From Chrysomallon squamiferum (lineage: Eukaryota; Mollusca; Gastropoda; Neomphalida; Peltospiridae): DNA of 25,000 nt. The DNA is taken from contig CM022671.1 of the NCBI GenBank assembly GCA_012295275.1, positions 35,766,683-35,791,682 on the forward strand, written 5' to 3'. The notes under the pieces are model-generated. The model was not told the origin of the DNA. It worked only from the letters and a program-made list of their open reading frames with translations, and searched no databases. Below, piece by piece: positions 1 to 9,419 of the stretch. Position 1 is the stretch's first letter. Every line of letters begins with the position of its first letter. A program made the position numbers and the translations under genes.

Positions 1-165
1 GAATTTTCCAATTTCCAACATCCGCTATTAACGCACATCTGGACGTGTTTACTATTCAAAGCCAGTTAGCCCATTATACGTCTGTGACAGACGAAATTAC
101 CTTAATTTACAGGATCTAAATGAATTCGACCAGAATACAGAAATTATTATTTATTAAAATATTCT

Positions 166-166
<1 letters not shown>

Positions 167-202
<36 letters not shown>
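167..202 (+). repeat. (TAA)n microsatellite
   Basis: Perfect TAA repeat of about 12 units. Confidence 0.95.
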
Positions 203-204
<2 letters not shown>

Positions 205-639
205 TCATAGTGCTGCTACTACTGCTATTAATAATTAAGAAATCTGAATCAACCGGATGTGAAGAAACTAAAATATAAACCGAAACATGAACCGGACCAA
301 TTCATTATTTTGGAGTGTTTATTATGCTTTGATGGTAGCAATTTTTATTTTATTTAGTAACTCAAAATAAATTTGTGTTAATTATAACTTTCTCACAACG
401 CTTTTACTATATTGTTATTTTTATAAACTTAGCTTCACAAAGTGACAACAATGCCAAAAAAAGAAAAAAAAAGAAGAAGAAAATATAAGATTTACACGAC
501 ACACTTCTGACAAGCCCCACATTCCTACTTCCCGCCTCGCCATACCGCCTGTCTAGATCGTCTCATCGATTGAATTAAGAAGAAGAAGAAGGTGAAAGAG
601 AGAGAGAAATGTACGTGTCAATATAACTTTATTTTGTTT
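203..639. other. AT-rich noncoding DNA
   Basis: No supported gene. A- and GAA-rich stretches lie at 455-490 and 575-608. Confidence 0.6.
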
Positions 640-860
640 CAGCAAGTTTGCTCAGTTTGCTCCGTGGCCGGACTTTCCGAGGCCTAACGCCGTCAATCGA
701 TATGTTTACGTTTTCGCGCCCTTTTCTCGCCGCAGACGAACACGCACCGCCAGCGTTGTGTTTAGACAAGGTCAGTTTCGGTAGTTTTCCACTGAAACGA
801 AAACTACGCAGAGGTCGTTTCCATGTCGATTTCACGTCAACGTGGCGAAAAGTTTGCTGC
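640..860. promoter_or_regulatory. CpG-bearing promoter-like island with E2F- and IRF-like sites
   Basis: This is a short island with many CpGs in AT-rich DNA. It contains TTTTCGCGCC (711-720, E2F-like), a reverse TTTTCGCC (844-851), an AAGGTCA half-site (768-774) and GAAACGAAAACT (794-805, close to an interferon-regulatory-factor element). The last lies in an inverted repeat, GTAGTTTTC (781-789) with GAAAACTAC (799-807). Open frames exist on both strands, but the one on + runs into a poly(A) tract translated as lysine, so I do not call a gene. Confidence 0.4.
781..807. repeat. Perfect 9-bp inverted repeat
   Basis: GTAGTTTTC and GAAAACTAC are separated by nine bases, and the right arm overlaps the IRF-like element. 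Confidence 0.75.
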
Positions 861-869
861 GTGTTCATG

Positions 870-1970
870 AATCATTCCACAAAAAAAAAAAAAAAAAAAT
901 TGTTTGTGCCGGCAATTTTAATCTTTTACAATAAATTGCATCGGCTCTTGCAATATATCATAACATTCCACCGAGGTAAAAATGGAATTTGTCTTTTATG
1001 CCTCTCCAAGAGAAGATAAATTACCTTCGTTTTATACAAAGGCCGTATCCCCGGACCATGAACCTTTAAACTTGTTTGACACTAAAATACCAATGCAGCG
1101 ACACATTATGCAACACAGCACACAAAACAGTAATTTGATCAATCCTCTATTTGTTTTTTAACACTTCATAGTAATCACGTTAACATTTGGTATCAATAAA
1201 TAAATATGCAAATTAATTTACATATTTATAGGATGGATTGAGTTGTTCGGTATTCTTATTGCTCAACACGTGATATATGTTTTAAAGTGGTTGTTAGTAA
1301 CAGAATAGTAAGCTATAAGGTGAAGTAAATTCGAGGTTCAAAAGCGATCGAATAAAATGTTTAAACTGAACTTACTCTGTACAGTTAAGTACCTAACACA
1401 GATATCTGATGGGTGATAGTTTTAGAACGTAGTATGCGTACGTTTTGTATTTCTAGAAGGAGATTTTTTTTTGTTTTTTACGTATAACTCGTTTGAAAAG
1501 TTGTAGATACAAAAAGGATACAATTTTAACATAAATCTAATATCCACAGATCTGTGACCTACTTTAACGTTTCAATTTCTTTGTACCACGGGTTATGCCC
1601 CTTGTATTAAGTATCTCAACTGAGGAAGTGGGTTTAATGCACCGATGAACACGGTACTGCGCTTAAACCGGAAACGACGGTATTTAGGCAACGCCGGCAG
1701 CATCAGCAATTGTCGCAATGGCCACAGCAACGTTAGTAATAAATAACAAAACAACCACGACATAAAATTAATGAGAATTTGTAATACCATAGTTTAACTG
1801 TCAGCACTACTATTTACACTACTAGCAGTAAGACATTAAATTACTTCTGTTTACTATTACAACAACAACAACAACTACTACTACTACTACAACTATATCT
1901 ACTACTACTTCTTATACAGTTTTTCACAAAAGGATTTTATTCAAAACAATTTTTTTTTTAAATGTTAGGT
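870..1970. other. Noncoding DNA; one hydrophobic minus ORF of doubtful status
   Basis: Poly(A) at 882-898 and ACA/CTA triplets at 1858-1910. A 65-codon minus frame (1593-1790) is Leu-rich and hydrophobic at its N terminus, but has no recognisable family or splice context, so I do not call it. Confidence 0.55.
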
Positions 1971-1972
1971 GG

Positions 1973-1973
<1 letters not shown>

Positions 1974-2048
<75 letters not shown>
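1974..2048 (+). repeat. (TG)n microsatellite
   Basis: About 37 perfect TG units. Confidence 0.97.
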
Positions 2049-2051
<3 letters not shown>

Positions 2052-2450
2052 GCTTATTGATTTGTCCAGGTACATGTTGGATATGTCACTGAGTAATTAA
2101 TACGTATTTTCATACACGTAGACATGTCTGTGTCTCGCTTTGCTATGTTTGTGCACAGACACGTACACGCAATTGTAAAAAAAATAATTTACAGCCGACA
2201 CTGAATTACTGAAATATTTTATGAGCAATGAACACCGTTCTAATATAGTCTGTTGTTGTTTTTATATCACAGTGTACTGTTACTTCCTCACACGAAACAG
2301 TGTGTTCAGCAAAAACCGTTCTAACGTTGTTTTCGTTTTTAAACTCTTTCCTTTTTGAACTCTTCTGTTACCAAAAAATGAATAAACATTTAATGACATC
2401 TCAGCATATTTTAATATCACCCATAAGTATGTTCTAGGTACTACTACCAC
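2049..2450. other. Noncoding DNA, nothing recognised
   Basis: Unique AT-rich sequence without a supported gene or repeat. Confidence 0.6.
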
Positions 2451-2487
<37 letters not shown>

Positions 2488-2502
2488 AATTAAAAAATTA
2501 AA

Positions 2503-2540
<38 letters not shown>

Positions 2541-2542
2541 CA
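2451..2542 (+). repeat. (TTA)n microsatellite in two blocks
   Basis: Two TTA blocks are split by AAATTAAAAAATTAAAA, with ATCATCATT at the end. Confidence 0.93.
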
Positions 2543-2617
2543 TCATTTTATAATAAAGGATGAGAAAAGAAAACTGGCAATTTTCTACTCTAGATCAGGA
2601 ATATTTTATCACATCAC

Positions 2618-2755
2618 ATGGCCTTGTTTTTGGACAGGCAAAACTCGTCGGACATCTTTAGAACGGGAAATAGCCCATCGAGGAGGACAGATCTCGGAAC
2701 GCAGAAGGAAAGAGTTACAACATGCTTTGCTTCAAAGTGCATGCAGAAATGTTAA
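2618..2755 (+). CDS. Candidate unrecognised short ORF or exon
   Basis: Forty-five codons begin at an ATG in a good context (CACATGG): MALFLDRQNSSDIFRTGNSP, then a basic stretch, ending before TAA. A possible acceptor, TTTCTACTCTAG, ends at 2593. A second frame over the same bases is also open and reads like a charged helix (SLEREIAHRGGQISERRRKE). Composition is more balanced than in the flanking (TTA)n DNA. No family is recognised, and no clear donor follows. Confidence 0.18.
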   Translation: MALFLDRQNSSDIFRTGNSPSRRTDLGTQKERVTTCFASKCMQKC

Positions 2756-3611
2756 TCTCATTTATTGATACACTAGCCCTGTTTAAACAGTTAAACGAAA
2801 AAAACAAAAAAACTATGAAGTAAAAAAGAGAAAAAAAAGTTACATACATATTGATGATTAATGCACGGGGCGTCTGTTACATTCATTGCAGTTTTCTCAA
2901 GAGGCGTTTTGAAGTGTGTACATCGCCTGTTATCAAGAAAACATCAACTACTGCAACATCCGGACTCGATTTTTGCACTCGCTTTCCAAAAATACACCTA
3001 AGTGTGGCTCGCATTAGAAAGAAGGGGGGGGGGAATATTATATGCAAATTTAAAGTAAGTAAATAAATGTAGTTTAAATAAAATTTAAAATAAATAAATA
3101 AATAAATAAATAAATATTAATTCTGTTATGACAAAAACAGTTTTAGTAAAGTGGGATTGTAATAAAAGGTGTAGGACGTACATGACGGAAAATATTTCCT
3201 TTCTTTCTAAAAACAACTTTGTTAATTATTCCTTTCATTTCAGCAGTCAGTAAATTTTTGGCAAAGTTTGTGTATTAATTAGTTTACAAGATTTGTTTAT
3301 TTTTCAGTGCAGGAAATGATTTCATAAGCACAAGAAAAAATAAATTAATAAATTAATAACTAAACAAACAAACAAACAAATAAATAACTAAATAGATAAA
3401 TAAATATATAAATACTAATCCTTTAATGACAAAAACAATTTTTTTTTTTTTTTTTTTTTTAAAGAAAAGAAAAAATAAAAAAAAGTATATAAATGAATTA
3501 AAAAAAAATATGTCTATGTGTATCTTTTTTTTATTCATTTATAATTTTATTTATTAATAATTTTGTTAAAATAATAAAAGTAAAATATATGTATATAATT
3601 ATTATAATAAT
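2756..3611. other. Noncoding AT-rich DNA with TAAA repeats
   Basis: (TAAA)n at about 3088-3115, AAAC/AAAT units at about 3360-3415 and poly(T) near 3440. The 71-codon + frame at 2851-3066 has no family match and ends in low-complexity DNA. Confidence 0.6.
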
Positions 3612-3750
3612 TAAATTAATAAATAAAATAATATTAAATAAAATAAAATTAATAAATAAAATAATATTAAATAAAATTAAATAAATAAATAAAATAATAT
3701 TAAATAAAATTAAATTAATAAATAAAATAATATTAAATAAAATTAAATAA
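3612..3750 (+). repeat. AT-only minisatellite, about four copies of 33-34 bp
   Basis: The core AATAAAATAATATTAAATAA recurs at about 3622, 3656, 3688 and 3721 in otherwise simple AAAT-rich DNA. Confidence 0.65.
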
Positions 3751-3886
3751 CTAAACAAAATACACAATGGTTACAAATATTTATTAAATGTTAAATAAAT
3801 ATATTTAATTATAACCTTGGAAGTTTACCACGTGTACAGAATAAAATTCTATCGGCTGTGCAACAGTTAGTCATGATAATTACCGT

Positions 3887-3956
3887 GTCACGTGACCTCC
3901 ACTCATGCTTTGATTAGTCATGGTACATAGTACATTAAGTTGACCTCGTGTGACCT
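3887..3956. promoter_or_regulatory. GTCACGTGAC palindrome plus DR4 half-sites (module 1)
   Basis: GTCACGTGAC (3887-3896) overlaps a TGACCT (3893-3898). Two further TGACCT half-sites at 3941-3946 and 3951-3956 are spaced by four bases, the DR4 layout used by some nuclear-receptor heterodimers. The palindrome matches bHLH-Zip (USF/TFEB-type) sites. Confidence 0.5.
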
Positions 3957-4045
3957 GTTACTACTGCAGGGCTGGTGGGTGTGTTATGTACTGTAATAAA
4001 ATTATGACATTTATTGTACTAAATGCTATGTGAAATCTGCACGGC

Positions 4046-4077
<32 letters not shown>

Positions 4078-4165
4078 TATATATCTATCTACATTACCTT
4101 TCATTATTCATATGTCATCAATATTTTTTTAATCCGCATCAAATACCGAAATTGATCTTGTAAGG

Positions 4166-4199
4166 TTCTAAAATTTAAAATTTAAAATTTAAAATTTAA
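4166..4199 (+). repeat. (AAAATTT)n tandem repeat
   Basis: About four to five 7-bp units of AAAATTT. Confidence 0.9.
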
Positions 4200-4393
4200 T
4201 TTATATATTTTATATAAAAGTTTTTTCTTATAATATAGTATGATTCCAGTAACTAAAAAGTTCAGATAAATTTTCAGACAATATTATCAAGTAAAATGAA
4301 TTTGATTTAATATATTACAAAATAAATGTTATATCAGAATGTAAAACAAAATGTAATGGGGTTTAATGTTTATGTAATTCTCAATAAACGAAA

Positions 4394-4398
<5 letters not shown>

Positions 4399-4450
<52 letters not shown>
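4399..4450 (+). repeat. (GA)n microsatellite
   Basis: 26 perfect GA units. Confidence 0.97.
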
Positions 4451-4455
<5 letters not shown>

Positions 4456-4738
4456 GTCTCAGTTCTACATTTCATTAAGATCAACAGGTCTGTTTACACA
4501 ATAACAACTACCACGACGTAACAACAGCTACTGCAACAGCAGAACATTAACTATCAGTACCATTGTTACTTTATTTAATTTATCACTTTCCACATTTTTG
4601 TTAGTTTGTTTGTTTGTTTGTTTGTTTATTTATTTTCCACTGGAGGCTTGTTCCTATAACCTCATCAACTTGAAATTTTTTGACTGCATGTTATTTTCCC
4701 ATTCAGTCCTTTTAGGTTTATGATCTTTCAAAATCTAC

Positions 4739-4739
<1 letters not shown>

Positions 4740-4782
<43 letters not shown>
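4740..4782 (+). repeat. (AAT)n microsatellite
   Basis: About 14 perfect triplet units, followed by an AAATT/AAAAT-rich tail to about 4850. Confidence 0.95.
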
Positions 4783-4783
<1 letters not shown>

Positions 4784-4989
4784 TTAAAATTAAAATTAAA
4801 AAAGTTAAAAAGATAAAATAAAAATAAAAAATTAATTGAAAATAAATATTTTAATTGAAAATAAACTTTAGGTGCATTCTTTTGTAATAAATAAATAATT
4901 AATTACATTTTTGTACTGGAATGAAAAATAAAAAAATAATTAAAAAAACTAAAACGAAACCTAAAGAGAAGCAAAGGAATGAACTCTTC

Positions 4990-5450
4990 CACAGAACATT
5001 TCCCGCCGCCTAGGCCACACCCCTTTTGAAAAACCATAGTTGCGTCTGAAATATTTAGTCCAAAATCGAGTTTCAAAATCTTCCACCATACAACGGTATT
5101 TTTTCATTGACGCCCTGATCGAGTTTAATTTAAACAGTTTATTTTGGCGCCTTTCCCATCAAAATGGCGCGGAATTTAGCCTTATATATAAATATTTTTT
5201 TTCAGAAGAAAAAGACGCTCCTGATGGTGGTGGGCGGAGTCACAGAAGTAACGTCCTACTCGAGCTGGAAGAAGTGTAAGCAAGCGACCGGGCATGTCAA
5301 TCAAAGAGGAAAGGAAAAATACTACGAGCGGCCAATGACCTGGCGACTTGCCCAGTCTAGCCTCGGGGCGGGCAGACTTGCCAGCGTGTCGTTTTCAAGT
5401 CAATGAAACATTGCTTAGCACAAAAAGCGCGCGACACGTGACAGCTTTTT
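4990..5450. promoter_or_regulatory. Promoter-like island with E2F-, YY1- and CCAAT-type sites
   Basis: Sites seen are TTTCCCGCC (4999-5007, E2F consensus), TTTGGCGCC (5143-5151, E2F-like), CAAAATGGCGCGG (5160-5172, YY1-like), TATATATAAAT (5183-5193), GCCAAT (5331-5336) and GACACGTGAC (5433-5442). Two overlapping open frames on + (5040-5279 and 5164-5406) match no family that I know. The first ends in GTGTAAGC, which could serve as a donor. The region is best read as a promoter and perhaps a first exon of a gene whose other exons are not visible here. Confidence 0.4.
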
Positions 5451-5939
5451 ATGAATGGGAGTAGATTACCTCCGTCCTCCGTACCGTCGCACGCAACCTG
5501 GGCGTGCACATGTGTGTGTGAAGAAAATAGTTTGAAGAAAATAAAATAAATAAATTAATAAATAATAATAAAAATAAACGGATAAAATAAATTAATAATA
5601 AATAAGAAGAAAATAATAAATTTAACACGAAAATCTCCAGCAATATTCTTTCATACACTGCACGCAAGAATTTAGCAAATTTCCTCAAATTTTGAACATT
5701 TTGCTTTGACAAGTTACTGCTGGTAATACACCACTTTTATAAATTTAATAATAACATTTAATAAATCATTATTTGATAGTTTTATCTGAAAAGTATCGTG
5801 TTAAATAACAGCAACATATGGATTTAAAATAAAATAAATGAATTAAAAAAAATTAAATATTTCAAAGTTACATAACAGTTAAAAATACAGGATATCTATT
5901 TATAAAGTGGTATTAAAATTATATATTGTATTCAGAAGT

Positions 5940-5970
<31 letters not shown>

Positions 5971-6036
5971 CCAATAATAATAATAATAATAAATAAATTT
6001 AAAAAATCTACCGCATGCATCTGAATCACCATTCTC
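5451..6036. other. AT-rich noncoding DNA
   Basis: AAAT- and AATA-rich, with poly(A) at 5941-5960. The minus frame at 5449-5712 is AT-bias translation. Confidence 0.6.
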
Positions 6037-6078
6037 GTCACGTGACCTCGTGCAGCCCAAATTGACCTCTGTTGACCT
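6037..6078. promoter_or_regulatory. GTCACGTGAC palindrome plus DR4 half-sites (module 2)
   Basis: GTCACGTGAC (6037-6046) overlaps a TGACCT (6043-6048), followed by a DR4 pair of TGACCT at 6063-6068 and 6073-6078. The parts, order and orientation match module 1, but the gap between palindrome and DR4 is 28 bases shorter. Confidence 0.5.
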
Positions 6079-7301
6079 GATTATGAAAACAGTTTAGTAT
6101 TTAGTGTAATAGCAATGAAACTGAAACAACAGTAACAAACACAGCTTGTGAGAAAAAATTAACTAAATAAAAGAAATAATAAATGAAAAAGTTGAAGTTG
6201 AAACGGTTTAGAAAACAAGGCACAGAAAGAGAGAAAAACTGAAAAAGATAAAAATAGATAGATTTGGATTGAAAGAAAAATGTTCTTTAATTATATTACA
6301 GGTAAAAAAGATGAATCATGCCAAATTAAATAGAAAACAACTACTAATAAATATATAAATAGCAAATAAATAAACAAATTAAATAAATAAATAAATTATA
6401 TAATAATAATAAATAACTATAGAAACTAATAATTAAAATATAAACAGAAAAATAAATAAAAAGAAACAAAACAAAATGAAGAAAAAAAATGAGTATATTT
6501 GAAATTTTCTCTTTATTCATTAATTATTAATTAGTATTTTATTTATATATTTTTTATTTATTTGTATTAATACTGTTACTGTTGTTGTTGTCGTTGTGGT
6601 AACAGTAAAGTACACGTGTCATACATTTTGTCATCACAAACGGACTCTGATCTATTTTTAGATTTTCCACGTCAGACAGTTTTATATTCAATTTATCTCT
6701 TATTGTATTATTTTTAGCAATATTATCAGTCGACCATAATCCATCATCCGCTCATTGATAAATCAATCAGTACGTCCGTCTGGTCACATTTTATTCCTCT
6801 TCCAGTACTCACCGGTCTTTCGTTTATCTTATCCCTGTGACAGATTGCCCTCGAGTCTGCGTGTCTGCTGTCTGTTTGCTGATTTGAAAAAAAAAAAAAA
6901 TTATTCACAAGTGTTTTAATACATTTCTTTTCAAATAAAATTATTTTTTCCAATTTCAGTTGTTATTATTAATACTGATTAATATTCACTGCTGGTGTCT
7001 GAAAAGAAAACTACATTTTCTAGAAAGTTTAAATATTTATCTTTTGTGTCAAAGAATGTGGCGTTATTTAAAAAAAAAAAAAAAAAAATGTATTGTAAAA
7101 ATCGTTTTCCATTTTAAGTGACACTTTACAATCCATTCACGAGAATTAAATACAAGAATGTTATTAAATAAAATTTTCTTCCTGAGGCTGACAATAGATA
7201 GATCCGTCGTTTTTTTTTTTTTTTTTTTTTGACCTGATCCAACAGAGAAACTCTAAACACCGGACTCTGCAGACACAGAGACAAACACGTGTACAGAAAT
7301 A

Positions 7302-7303
<2 letters not shown>
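6079..7303. other. Noncoding AT-rich DNA
   Basis: AAAT-rich from 6330 to 6480, then unique sequence with CACGTG at 6613-6618 and 7286-7291 and poly(A)/poly(T) runs at 6887, 7071 and 7211. No gene is supported. Confidence 0.55.
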
Positions 7304-7366
<63 letters not shown>

Positions 7367-7399
7367 ACACACACACACACAGGCACGCACACACACACA
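7304..7399 (+). repeat. (CA)n microsatellite
   Basis: CA repeat with a few interruptions (ATA, GGCACG). The open frames over it on the minus strand are VCVC translations of the repeat. Confidence 0.97.
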
Positions 7400-7474
7400 A
7401 CAGCAGGTTTTACAAGAACAGACGAGAACTGGAGACTAAAACAGATTTAACATTTCACTGTACTTGATATATGA

Positions 7475-7619
7475 TGACCTTTACACTGACCCTGGTCAAC
7501 AGCGGTCAGCAGTTGTAGAAGTAGTACAACATCTCGCGCACACACGACCTTGCCCTGACTTCGTAAGAAACATCTGTAGTCTGTTCGTCTGCTGATTGCA
7601 ATGAAGTATGTCACGTGAC
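7475..7619. promoter_or_regulatory. Half-site cluster followed by a GTCACGTGAC palindrome
   Basis: TGACCT (7475-7480) and TGACCC (7487-7492) are followed by TGGTCA (7493-7498) and CGGTCA (7503-7508), the last two spaced by four bases. An exact GTCACGTGAC follows at 7610-7619. The half-sites are less perfect than in the other two modules. Confidence 0.4.
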
Positions 7620-7899
7620 AGCTAGTCTCAGGACAGGTCCAGGGGGAAAGTGGGAGGGGCAATCTGGATAATCTGCTTAATTTCACAAATATACGTTGTA
7701 GAGAGTTAAATAGTTGTCTTCAGTGTCTTCTTCATTTATATTTACTAAGATTATTCAGATTAAAACTGTTTCTATTCCGTGCCGGTTTCTAAAGAAGATT
7801 ATTTTCACATTTTATAAAGTGTCGGTGAGCATAAAGTTACAAGTAAAAATCATGTTTCTGTTTTTTCTATTTAAACTTTATTCTGGATGCTCATTCCCC

Positions 7900-8140
7900 C
7901 CGCCCCCCAAAAAAAAAAAAAAAAAATAAAAAAAAAAAAAAAAAAAAATAAAAAATAAAAATAAAAATTATTAAAAAAAAAATAAAAAGTAAATAAATAA
8001 ATAAAATTTAAAAAATAAAAAACCACCCCAAAAACCACCAAAAAAGAAACTAAAAGAAAACCATAAAAAATACCCTAACAAAACAAAAACAAAACAACAA
8101 CAAATAAAAAACAAACAAAACAAAACAACAGTAGTATCTA
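7900..8140 (+). repeat. A-rich low-complexity tract
   Basis: CCCCCCGCCCCCC lead-in, then long A runs broken by T, then AAACAAAAC and CAAAA units. It could be a decayed retroposon tail, but no body is recognisable 5' of it. Confidence 0.85.
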
Positions 8141-8460
8141 CTTTTCACATCTAACATTTTACACTGACATATTCAGGTGGTCGGAATTGCCAGATTCCAG
8201 TTAAAATTGCTGAACACGTGTGAAAGTTGTTTTAGTAGACAAACACGAGTGTTGTCACTCGTAACTAAAACGTATTTCAAAACAGTGAAGTATTTTGTAC
8301 ATGTTTGAGTGTGCGTGTGAGTGTGAGTGTGTATGTTTGTGTTTATGAGTGCGACATAGAGAGAAATAAGAGAATAAGAAAGATACAGAGAAAAAAAGAA
8401 AGTAATATATACACAGAAAGAGGCTGGGAAAGAGAGCGAAAGAAAGAGACTGAGAGAAAT

Positions 8461-8462
<2 letters not shown>

Positions 8463-8555
<93 letters not shown>
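8463..8555 (+). repeat. (GA)n microsatellite
   Basis: About 46 perfect units, preceded by degenerate GA-rich DNA from 8340. Open frames over it encode only ER or LS repeats. Confidence 0.97.
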
Positions 8556-8558
<3 letters not shown>

Positions 8559-8782
8559 TAATTAATAAACCAAACATTTGAACTATCATCTTTCTGAAGT
8601 GTTCCAGTTTTAATCTTGCAAATAAGTCAGACCAACTTTTTTTTTTTTCTTCTAGATATGTAACCAGGTTTCTCGTTAGAGTAATATTAAATCTGTGTTT
8701 GACTATGATTAATGTTTCGGCACGACACAAACGAATTCTTGTTTTTACTGTAAGATAAAAGTTTGCCGTTTCTTTCACTTAC

Positions 8783-8970
8783 TCATAGCGGCCTACTTTC
8801 ATGCCTCCGAAATTTCCAAATATTTCACCGGTCAACCCGCATTTCCTGACACGAGTTTCCGCTCTGCTGAAATAACTCTTAACTGTCACACAGCCAGTCT
8901 TGAGGCCACGCAGATTAAACCTCTCAACTTTCCTGTGGTAGTTAGCAGGATCGAATCGCGACACCGGCAT
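8783..8970 (-). CDS. Candidate unrecognised coding exon with a splice donor
   Basis: Reading right to left, an ATG at 8970 opens about 62 codons (MPVSRFDPANYHRKVERFNL at the start, GGMKVGRY near the end), rich in Arg, Lys and Gly. The frame reaches a TAA that is itself part of a GTAAGT donor (8777-8782), so the exon may end at 8783 with codon GA|G. The stretch is more balanced in composition than its AT-rich flanks. The ATG has a T at -3, a weak context. I do not recognise the protein and see no partner exon downstream on this strand, where a (GA)n array begins at about 8555. It may be a real first exon or chance. Confidence 0.25.
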
Positions 8971-9419
8971 TTAATTGCTGATATTTGTTGGGTTGAAATC
9001 ACGAACCTGATGCGTTAACTTCACTAATCTTCTAACACACTAACACCGTATTACACATGATCAGTGTTTTTAGCGAGAGCAGACAGACAGACAGACAGAC
9101 GGAAATATTTTCACATTAGAAACTAGAGGTGAGAAATGAAATTTGATCCATTTGACAATGTTGCGTACCTTCGTATGACTTATGGTCCTACAGAAATTAG
9201 CTGAACATTACGAGAAATGTGTTTTAAACATGAACATTTTTCAAAAAAAACAAACAAACAAAAAAAAACCACCTGAGAAAGAAGATCTGGGTGTCTGTCA
9301 AACATGATTCATTTATTGCTCTGTTATATCAGAAACTTTCCAACAGCTCAGAATTAATCTTTTTCTAGATCTGTGTAGAGAAAAATACATCTCACATCCT
9401 TACTTTAAAGGAAAAAAGC
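8971..9419. other. Unique noncoding DNA before the minisatellite
   Basis: (ACAG)n at about 9083-9100 and an A-rich patch at 9242-9270. Nothing else is recognised. Confidence 0.6.

Larger units (their letters stand above)
3957..4989. other. AT-rich noncoding DNA between module 1 and the 5-kb island
   Basis: (TTTA)n at about 4046-4080 and (TTTG)n at about 4603-4626, besides the repeats listed separately. No gene is seen. Confidence 0.6.

Noticed and set aside
648-1019. 123-codon + frame
   Set aside because: It reads through a genomic poly(A) tract as a lysine run and matches no family; the underlying island is better seen as promoter-like.
7900-8140. A-rich tract as a retroposon 3' end
   Set aside because: No reverse transcriptase, tRNA-like head or target-site duplication is visible; the composition alone does not support it.
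8173-8778. 201-codon minus frame
   Set aside because: Its core is the (GA)n array read as LSLS. The flanking parts have no recognisable domain, and length alone is explained by the repeat lacking stops.
8940-8970. tRNA T-arm-like GATTCGATCC on the minus strand
   Set aside because: No A box or cloverleaf could be folded around it. GGTTCG-like strings near 19280 and 19730 failed the same test.
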